64,000 nt of DNA from Beijerinckiaceae bacterium (lineage in GTDB: Bacteria > Pseudomonadota > Alphaproteobacteria > Rhizobiales > Beijerinckiaceae): NCBI GenBank assembly GCA_004564215.1, contig CP024846.1, positions 372,001 to 436,000 on the forward strand. Direction: 5' to 3'. A model generated the notes under the pieces. The model ran no database searches. It saw nothing but the letters and a program-made list of their open reading frames with translations, and was not told where the DNA came from. Shown here piece by piece: positions 58,085 to 64,000 of this stretch. Made by a program: the position numbers and the translations under genes. Each line of letters starts with the position of its first letter. The stretch's first letter is position 1.

Positions 58085-58756
58085 TCAGGTGATGGCGCGG
58101 GCGACCTCCCTCCGCAAAAGCGGCAAGACCTCCGCCTCGAACCAAGGATTTCGCTTGATCCATCCGCTGTTGCGCCACGACGGATGCGGCAACGCAATGA
58201 TACGCGGGCCCTTCCCCGCGAATTCCCGCCAGCGGCGGACCGTTTCATCAACGCCGAGGCCCTTCGGCAAAGGTCTTCCAAGCCGCGCGAAATGATAGTC
58301 CTGCGCATAACGGCCGATGGCAAGAATGCATTCAATCTGGGGCAATGCTGCGAACAATTCATCATGCCAGGTCTCGCGGCATTCGCGGCGCGGCGGCAGA
58401 TCGCCCTTATTTTTGTCATGACCCGGAAAACAAAACCCCATCGGCACGATCGCCACCCTGGCTTCATCGTAGAAGATTTCACGCGGGAGGTTTATCCATT
58501 GCCGGAGCCGATCTCCGGACGCATCGTTGAAAGGCACGCCCGTTTGATGAACTCTGGTGCCGGGCGCCTGGCTAGCAATGAGCAAGCGCGCGGTCGAGGA
58601 GACCCGCAGCACGGGACGCGGCTCATGCGGAAGCGGTGTTTTCCGTGGCGCGTCGCGACAGAAGCGACAAGCCCGGATGCGTTCAGTCAGTTCGATGATT
58701 GATCGATTTGTATATCTATTGACATCAGAGATCAAACGTTTGTCCATCATAGGCAA
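58085..58756 (-). CDS. Uracil-DNA glycosylase family protein
   Basis: 223 residues from ATG 58756 (inner ATGs at 58750 and 58747 possible). Has the UDG-superfamily outline: LIASQAPGTRVHQTGVPFND (motif A region), MGFCFPGHDKNKGDLPPRRE, a LAIGRYAQDYH segment and ALPHPSWRNSGW (motif B-like). Two cysteines CRFCRD near 30. Substrate range unknown; it may excise damaged bases. The first codons overlap the end of the upstream MBL-fold gene by 32 bp. Confidence 0.85.
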   Translation of the reverse strand: MPMMDKRLISDVNRYTNRSIIELTERIRACRFCRDAPRKTPLPHEPRPVLRVSSTARLLIASQAPGTRVHQTGVPFNDASGDRLRQWINLPREIFYDEARVAIVPMGFCFPGHDKNKGDLPPRRECRETWHDELFAALPQIECILAIGRYAQDYHFARLGRPLPKGLGVDETVRRWREFAGKGPRIIALPHPSWRNSGWIKRNPWFEAEVLPLLRREVARAIT

Positions 58757-59468
58757 TCATCAACCCGGCGCTTTCCATTTCGGGCCGGAGGGCCAAGGCA
58801 GAGTCGCTCATATGCGTCACGACAATTCGCTTCGCCGAAAAGCCGGCAAGATTGGCCTTTAGCGAGGGCCAGTTGATGTGGTGCGGCACCGGCTCTCCCC
58901 CGGAATAGCATTCAACGACGAAAATATCGGCGTCCTTGGAAATGTCGAACAAGGCCTCGGTCCAGGCCGTGTCGCCTGAATAGGCAAACACATTTTTACC
59001 ATCGTCCAGTCGAACGCCCGTCGCGATACCGCAGCAGCCGTGAACGACCTCAAAGCTCTCCACAGCGAGCCCCGCAGCTTTGGTTTTCCCGCGCGGGGGC
59101 AGTTCCTCGACCTTCCAAGGAAAACTCCAGGGCATCGCTTTTGTCACGGAAAAAAGAGTCTCGAGCGCGTCATCGAGCCGCTTTCTAAGGCCTGGCGGTC
59201 CGATCATTGTGAGGGGTTTTGTTCGCCGCGCAACGAATTGGCAGTCCAACAAAAGGAATGGCAAGCCCCCAAAATGGTCGCCGTGCAAATGCGATATCAC
59301 GACGGCATCTATATCGGAGCAATCGTAGCCAAGCTTCTTCCAGCCGACAATCGAGGCGGCTCCAAAATCGACCAAGACGGTTTTCTCCAGCGCATCTATT
59401 TTGAAACAAGTGTGCGCGCGGCCGCCAGTCCCAAAGGCATCGCCCGAACCAACTATCGTTACTCGCAT
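58725..59468 (-). CDS. MBL-fold metal hydrolase, RNase Z-like
   Basis: 247 residues. Metallo-beta-lactamase fold starting MRVTIVGSGDAFGTGGRAHT with metal motif SHLHGDHFGG (His60, His62, Asp64, His65), a second His in VVHGCCGIA, Asp in YSGDTAWTEAL and His in VVTHMSDSAL. Similar to the RNase Z/phosphodiesterase branch but without its exosite arm, so substrate is unclear. Upstream of and overlapping the UDG-family gene. Confidence 0.9.
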   Translation of the reverse strand: MRVTIVGSGDAFGTGGRAHTCFKIDALEKTVLVDFGAASIVGWKKLGYDCSDIDAVVISHLHGDHFGGLPFLLLDCQFVARRTKPLTMIGPPGLRKRLDDALETLFSVTKAMPWSFPWKVEELPPRGKTKAAGLAVESFEVVHGCCGIATGVRLDDGKNVFAYSGDTAWTEALFDISKDADIFVVECYSGGEPVPHHINWPSLKANLAGFSAKRIVVTHMSDSALALRPEMESAGLMIAYDGQTFDL

Positions 59469-59883
59469 GACACCCTTTCTATGGACCTATCTGACGTAGA
59501 AAATCTCTGCGAGCAGCAGAAGAGACCGTAGCGGCGTAAAGTTCAAACCCAAAACAGAGCAGACGCAGAAGCTGGGTCCAAGGGAAGATACTTAAGACCG
59601 GCTCTCTACGACGTGCATGGGCACCAAACGTTTTTAGGAGGTTAACACGCGACTTTTGAGCGACGGACACGTCCTTGATGTGCGTTACCACACACTCAAA
59701 CCCACCCCTTGGATTCACTGCAGCGCGGACTTCCGCGGAAGATTGTGCGCGCGAAAGCCGTCAGGTTGGGACCAGCGCATGTTGCGTACAAATCGAACGA
59801 TCACCGAGCCGGGTCGTTAATCTTTTTGCGCCAACCTCGCAAATTGCGTGGACGCACCGAAAAGTCAGCAGGTCTTTCACACG
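59469..59883. other. Intergenic region upstream of the histidine kinase
   Basis: About 415 bp between divergent MBL and histidine kinase genes. It includes a TTTTTAGGAGGTTAAC stretch at 59632-59647 that resembles a ribosome site but no plausible gene follows. Promoters for both flanking genes are expected. Confidence 0.3.
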
Positions 59884-61440
59884 ATGACAAATGTCGCCGC
59901 AGAATTGACCGCGCACAGGCGGGTTGGCGATTCAGCGAATGCCGCACAGCGCAGGGCCGCGGTGTTAGATGCGACGCAAAAACTGCCCCTCTTCTCCGCC
60001 CAAAATCGATCTGGCTGCGATGTGGAATTGCTGCGCCTCTATGCAAGAGCACGAAGATCCTCGGTTCCTGCCATGGCCGCGCTTGCCGCCATCGTCGCGA
60101 TTGTTGCCACGACCAGGGTCTCGCTCGAGTCCGTCGCGATCTGGCTCGCCCTCGATGTCGCCGCCATCAGCCTGTCCTACCGATACGCCGGAAAATTTCT
60201 GAATGCCGACGAGACCGCGCTCGATACAAGCCGCTGGCGTTACAAGTTCTTCTTCGCCGAAACCTGTCAGGGCCTTGTCTGGGCGGTTCTCATAGCGCTC
60301 ATCAATGACTCGGGTGATCCCACCTCGCCAACGATCGGTTTGGTTTTGCTTTTGTTGGTCGCAACAATGAATGCGACCGTCACGGCGCCGATCCCTTTCG
60401 TCATGACCGGCGCATTGACGCCGATGACCCTCGTCATTCTCGGTTTCCTCCAGCCTGCGAGCCTTGCCGGCGGAGCCCCGCCGCTGTTTATTCTCGCTTG
60501 CGGGACGCAGCTTTACTTCATGTTCCTCGCCAGCAAGCTGCATGCGGCTTCGCGCGAAGGCCTGTCGTTTCAAACCGAAAAAGACCAATTGATCGCCGAG
60601 CTCGAACAGGCTAAGGCGAACAGCGATCTCGCGAGGCGGCGCGCCGAGTCCGCCAACCTCGCCAAGTCCCGCTTCCTGGCGACGATGAGCCATGAATTGC
60701 GGACTCCCCTCAATGCGATCCTCGGCTTTTCCGAAGTGATGAAAGGCGAGCTGTTCGGATCGCATGCAATCCCGTCCTATAAGGAATATTCAAACGACAT
60801 TCATGCAAGCGGCCAGCATCTCCTGATGCTGATTAATGAAATTCTCGATCTCTCAAGGATTGAAGCGGGTCGTTTCGATCTCAAGGAAGAAGCGGTCGCG
60901 CTCGATCATATCGTTGAGGATTGCCGGCATCTGCTGGGCTTGCGCGCGAAGAAACGCCGGATCACGATTGAAGAATCCGTCGAACCCAATTTGCCTCATA
61001 TTTGGGCCGATGAGCGCGCGCTTCGTCAGGTCAGTTTGAACCTCTTGTCCAACGCGATCAAATTTACCCCGCAAGGCGGACTGATCAAAATCAGAATTGG
61101 CTGGACTTCAAATGGCGGCCAATATGTCGCCGTGCGCGACAGCGGTCCCGGCATTCCCGAAGAAGAAATCCCGATCGTCATGTCATCCTTCGGCCGGGGC
61201 ACGCTCGCGCAAAAAAATGCCGACGAAGGATCGGGGCTCGGCCTGCCGATCGTCAAAGGCCTTGTCGAACTGCACGGCGGAACCTTCACTTTGAAATCGA
61301 AGCCACGCGAAGGCACCGAAGTTGTCGTTATCCTTCCGCCGGAACGGGTGATGGACGCGGTGCCGGTGAGCGGAGTTCGGGGCGATGGGAGGCGCAAAGG
61401 CGCACGCCGGCTGCAACCTGGGACGACGACCGCCGCCTAG
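59884..61440 (+). CDS. Membrane sensor histidine kinase, orphan
   Basis: 518 residues from ATG 59884 (GTG 59848 adds 12). Six predicted helices in residues ~60-230 (for example LESVAIWLALDVAAISLSYR) form the sensor, then a coiled linker and HisKA domain with phosphoacceptor His270 in MSHELRTPLNAILGF, then HATPase_c with N box LRQVSLNLLSNAIKFT, G1 VRDSGPGIPEEEI and G2 GSGLGLPIVKGLVELHGG. Resembles PleC/DivJ-type kinases that act on DivK/PleD in Rhizobiales, but no partner regulator is adjacent. Confidence 0.92.
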   Translation: MTNVAAELTAHRRVGDSANAAQRRAAVLDATQKLPLFSAQNRSGCDVELLRLYARARRSSVPAMAALAAIVAIVATTRVSLESVAIWLALDVAAISLSYRYAGKFLNADETALDTSRWRYKFFFAETCQGLVWAVLIALINDSGDPTSPTIGLVLLLLVATMNATVTAPIPFVMTGALTPMTLVILGFLQPASLAGGAPPLFILACGTQLYFMFLASKLHAASREGLSFQTEKDQLIAELEQAKANSDLARRRAESANLAKSRFLATMSHELRTPLNAILGFSEVMKGELFGSHAIPSYKEYSNDIHASGQHLLMLINEILDLSRIEAGRFDLKEEAVALDHIVEDCRHLLGLRAKKRRITIEESVEPNLPHIWADERALRQVSLNLLSNAIKFTPQGGLIKIRIGWTSNGGQYVAVRDSGPGIPEEEIPIVMSSFGRGTLAQKNADEGSGLGLPIVKGLVELHGGTFTLKSKPREGTEVVVILPPERVMDAVPVSGVRGDGRRKGARRLQPGTTTAA

Positions 61441-61660
61441 CATTCGAGGCCCCAGCCCGCGCGTCATCAACCATTTGTGCAAACATTTTGCCGGGTAAGA
61501 TGATACGAAGCCACGCGAGAATGCCCCGATATTTGATTGCTGGCATGTCGCGTCGAATTTTTTCCGGTCGCCCGGCGCAGTTTGGCAATGCCGATCAAAA
61601 GCAATATAGGCCCTGCCCGCGACAGCTGCCGCAGCTGGGATAACGAGGAGACGAGCTGAC
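61441..61660. other. Intergenic region before the S10 peptidase gene
   Basis: About 220 bp on the plus-strand side between the histidine kinase and the peptidase, with GAGGAGACGAG shortly before the peptidase GTG. No gene or terminator recognised. Confidence 0.3.
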
Positions 61661-63259
61661 GTGCTTTGGCCATTCAGGACAGCGCTTTTCCCACTGCGCA
61701 TTTGCCGGCTTGCTGCAGCCGTCTTCTTAGGGTGCGCGGCCTTTGCACCCTTGGCCGCCGAAGAACCGATGCGCCCGGCACCCGTCGCGGGGGCGGAAGC
61801 AGGATCTCCTGAAACCACATCACATCAGGTCCAGGGCGAGCCGCATCCGCAAGAGCCAGCCACCGGGCAAAAGGCGCTCCCTCCGCCGGCCACCACTTCG
61901 CATACGGTCGAATTGCCCGGACGCAGCCTTCATTTCAAGGCGATTGCCGGGGCGACCCGCCTGAGAGATGGGGAGAGCCTGAGCCCCAGGGCCGATATCG
62001 CCACCGTCGCTTTCCTTTTGGAAGGCGCCGATCCTGCCAAGCGTCCGGTCACATTCGCAATCAATGGCGGCCCCGGCGCGTCTTCCGCTTGGCTCGATCT
62101 CGGCGCTCTGGGGCCATGGCGCCTGCCGCTCGACCGCAACGCACCGTCGCCTTCCATGTCCCCTGTCGTGGTCGACAATACCGACACCTGGCTAGATTTT
62201 ACCGACCTCGTCTTTATTGATCCGCCCGGCACCGGCTATAGCCGCATCTTGGCGAAGGGCGACGAAACGCGCCGCCATTTCTATTCCGTCAATGGCGATA
62301 TAGAGGCGCTGGCGGTCGCGATCCGCAAATGGCTGACCGCCAACAAACGGCTCGAAAGCCCCAAATTCATCGTAGGCGAGAGTTATGGCGGCTTTCGCGC
62401 CCCAAAACTCGCACGACGGCTTCAGGACAATGAGGGGATCGGCATTGAGGGTCTGATCTTGGTCTCCCCGGTGCTCGATTTCAGCTGGTTCGAGGGTGCC
62501 AATAATCCGTTGACCTTTGCAACGCGGCTCCCTTCTCAAGCGGCGGCCGCGCGCGGCCTTACCGGTTCCGACGGACGCGCGGCGCTTTCCGATGTCGAAG
62601 CCTATGCAGCCGGCCCCTATCTGACCGATCTCCTGCGGGGAGAACGCGACCCTCAGGCGCTGACCCGTCTTGCCGAAAGGGTTTCTGGCTTCACGGGCCT
62701 CGATCCGGCGCTTGTTCGTAAGCTCGGCGGACGCATCGATATTGCAACCTTCGCGCGGGAAAAAAATCGGGCCGGGGCGAAGATTTCCAGCATCTACGAT
62801 GCGCGCGTGAGCGGTTATGATCCGTCCCCACACGCGGCCGCGAGCGAATATTCGGACCCCATTCTCGATGCGGCCAAGACGCCGCTGGCCAGCGCCATGG
62901 CCGATATTACCGCCAATCGCTTGGGTTGGCCGGTCGGGGAAGAACGCTATGAAATCCTGAATGAGAGTGTGAGCCATGCCTGGGACTTCGGCAGCGGCCG
63001 CAACCGGCCCGAGTCCCTTTCCGATCTGAAACAGGCGATGGCGCTCGACCCACGCCTACGCGTTCTGGTCGTGCATGGGCTCACCGATCAAGTGACGCCC
63101 TATTTTGCCTCCAAACTCCTCATCGACCAGGTCCCTCCCCTCGACGATCCGGGCCGCCTGCGCCTCAAAGTCTACGGCGGCGGCCACATGCTTTATTTCG
63201 ACAACAAGTCCCGCGCCGACTTGCGGGAAGACGCGCGGCATTTGATCGAAGGAAAATGA
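61661..63259 (+). CDS. Secreted S10 family serine carboxypeptidase
   Basis: 532 residues from GTG 61661. Signal peptide with AFAPLAAEE cleavage region near 30. Alpha/beta hydrolase core: oxyanion region INGGPGASSAWLDLGALGPW, catalytic Ser241 in GESYGGFRAP, Asp476 in VHGLTDQVTPYF and His509 in GGHMLYF. Expected to act in the periplasm or outside the cell, cleaving C-terminal residues at acid pH as related enzymes do. Stands alone. The long linker after the signal is Pro-rich. Confidence 0.93.
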   Translation: MLWPFRTALFPLRICRLAAAVFLGCAAFAPLAAEEPMRPAPVAGAEAGSPETTSHQVQGEPHPQEPATGQKALPPPATTSHTVELPGRSLHFKAIAGATRLRDGESLSPRADIATVAFLLEGADPAKRPVTFAINGGPGASSAWLDLGALGPWRLPLDRNAPSPSMSPVVVDNTDTWLDFTDLVFIDPPGTGYSRILAKGDETRRHFYSVNGDIEALAVAIRKWLTANKRLESPKFIVGESYGGFRAPKLARRLQDNEGIGIEGLILVSPVLDFSWFEGANNPLTFATRLPSQAAAARGLTGSDGRAALSDVEAYAAGPYLTDLLRGERDPQALTRLAERVSGFTGLDPALVRKLGGRIDIATFAREKNRAGAKISSIYDARVSGYDPSPHAAASEYSDPILDAAKTPLASAMADITANRLGWPVGEERYEILNESVSHAWDFGSGRNRPESLSDLKQAMALDPRLRVLVVHGLTDQVTPYFASKLLIDQVPPLDDPGRLRLKVYGGGHMLYFDNKSRADLREDARHLIEGK

Positions 63260-63309
63260 TGTTTTGTAGGAGAATTTTCTGATATTTACTTGATATTACA
63301 TGGCTTAGA

Positions 63310-64000
63310 TCACTTCTCCGGAACCTTGGCTTCCTCGAAAGTGGCCATGCCGGCGTAGCAGGCCAGGGCGGATTTCACGATTCCGCCCGCCAGAGCCGCG
63401 CCCGAGCCTTCGCCCAGCCGCAGCCCCAAATCCAAAATCGGCGTCTTGCCAAGCTTCCGCAATATGTCTCTGTGAGCCCCCTCAGCCGAGACATGGCCCG
63501 CCAGGCAATGATCGAGCGTTGCGGGATCGAGCGCGTGGAGGATCGCTGCCGCGGCGCAGACCACATAGCCATCAAGGATCACCGGGATGCGTTCCATCCG
63601 CGCGGCCATGATCGCTCCGGCAATCGCCGCGATTTCGCGCCCGCCAAGGCGTCGCATCAGTTCAAGGGGATCGGATAAATGCTCCTTGTGCAATGCAACG
63701 GCAGCTTCCACGGCGGCAATTTTCCGCGCCAATCCGCTGTCATCGATTCCAGTGCCCCGCCCCACCCAATCGGCCGCACGCCCCCCATATAGCCCGTAGT
63801 AAATAGCGGCTGCCACCGTCGTGTTGCCGATGCCCATTTCACCGAGGCACAGGAGATCGATGCCCCCTGCAATGGCCTCCATCCCGAAAGCGAAGGTCGC
63901 CATCGCCGAGGCCTCATCCATCGCCGGAGCTTCCGTGATGTCGGCGGTGGGAAGATCGAGGGCGAGTTCAAACACCTTCAGCCCCATCCCGTTCGCGGCG
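63310..64000 (-). CDS. cobT: Nicotinate-nucleotide--dimethylbenzimidazole phosphoribosyltransferase, 5' end beyond window
   Basis: At least 229 C-terminal residues; the frame is open to the edge (AANGMGLKVFELALDLP), so the start is outside. CobT activates the lower ligand of cobalamin by transferring phosphoribose to 5,6-dimethylbenzimidazole. Motifs: LLCLGEMGIGNTTVAAAIYY, the PxxxDG-type VILDGYVVCAAAAILHALDP, and LGLRLGEGSGAALAGGIVKS, which carries the catalytic Glu. With the adenosyltransferase at 33042-33626 it marks cobalamin synthesis in this genome. Confidence 0.95.
   Translation of the reverse strand, partial: AANGMGLKVFELALDLPTADITEAPAMDEASAMATFAFGMEAIAGGIDLLCLGEMGIGNTTVAAAIYYGLYGGRAADWVGRGTGIDDSGLARKIAAVEAAVALHKEHLSDPLELMRRLGGREIAAIAGAIMAARMERIPVILDGYVVCAAAAILHALDPATLDHCLAGHVSAEGAHRDILRKLGKTPILDLGLRLGEGSGAALAGGIVKSALACYAGMATFEEAKVPEK

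Overview
The window is a gene-dense chromosomal segment of an alphaproteobacterium, most likely from the Rhizobiales (Hyphomicrobiales). The evidence is gene content and order. There is a rhizobial-type flagellar block (flgE-flgK-flgL-flaF-flbT-flgD-fliQ-flhA-fliR). The alphaproteobacterial F1-ATPase zeta-type inhibitor (DUF1476) lies beside purC-purS-purQ-purL-bolA-grxD. Other order-typical blocks are tlpA/argH, lptM-lysA-TIGR02302, metZ-apaG next to a double-length dcd, trpA-accD-folC, and guaB-MAPEG-rsmB. A Beijerinckiaceae or Methylocystaceae affiliation is my guess only; no marker gene for one-carbon metabolism is present. No rRNA, tRNA, CRISPR array, prophage or insertion sequence was recognised.

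Layout. 1-2.3 kb: end of a DUF4170 gene, cysQ and two small conserved proteins. 2.3-4.7 kb: sparse region with an orphan modA and two palindromic repeat elements. 4.7-16.2 kb: flagellar cluster on the minus strand, from hook and junction proteins (flgE, flgK, flgL) through flagellin control (flaF, flbT), hook cap (flgD) and export gate (fliQ, flhA, fliR) to a tail of FliJ-, FlgJ-, FlgN- and FliL-like genes plus two membrane proteins. 16.3-23.7 kb: an exported protein, the zeta subunit gene and the purine operon, broken between purQ and purL by two AT-rich membrane-protein genes of unknown function. 23.8-33.6 kb: macro-domain protein, tlpA, argH, two inserted genes, lptM, lysA, TIGR02302, a HIG1-like protein and a cobalamin adenosyltransferase. 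33.8-38.4 kb: etfB, etfA, 3-hydroxybutyryl-CoA dehydrogenase, an HNH nuclease and a coiled-coil membrane protein. 38.5-48.2 kb: argE, apaG, metZ, dcd-like, trpA, accD, folC, malate synthase G. 48.5-64 kb: rsmB, MAPEG, guaB, an MFS exporter, rlmE, a Ppx/GppA phosphatase, a caspase-fold protein without catalytic residues, a uracil-DNA-glycosylase-family protein, an MBL hydrolase, an orphan histidine kinase, an S10 peptidase and the start-truncated cobT.

Most of this is housekeeping. The parts worth a second look are: (i) the membrane-gene pair lodged inside the purine operon, with purL left on a TTG start; (ii) two families of ~115-bp palindromic repeats, two copies each, that repeatedly supply the TAG stop codon of the adjacent gene; (iii) a secreted caspase-like protein whose catalytic His and Cys are Arg and Ala, carrying a very long proline-rich tail; (iv) genes inserted between argH and lptM-lysA, including a transglutaminase-fold protein with Ala where the catalytic His is expected; (v) an orphan ModA with an unusual cysteine pair.
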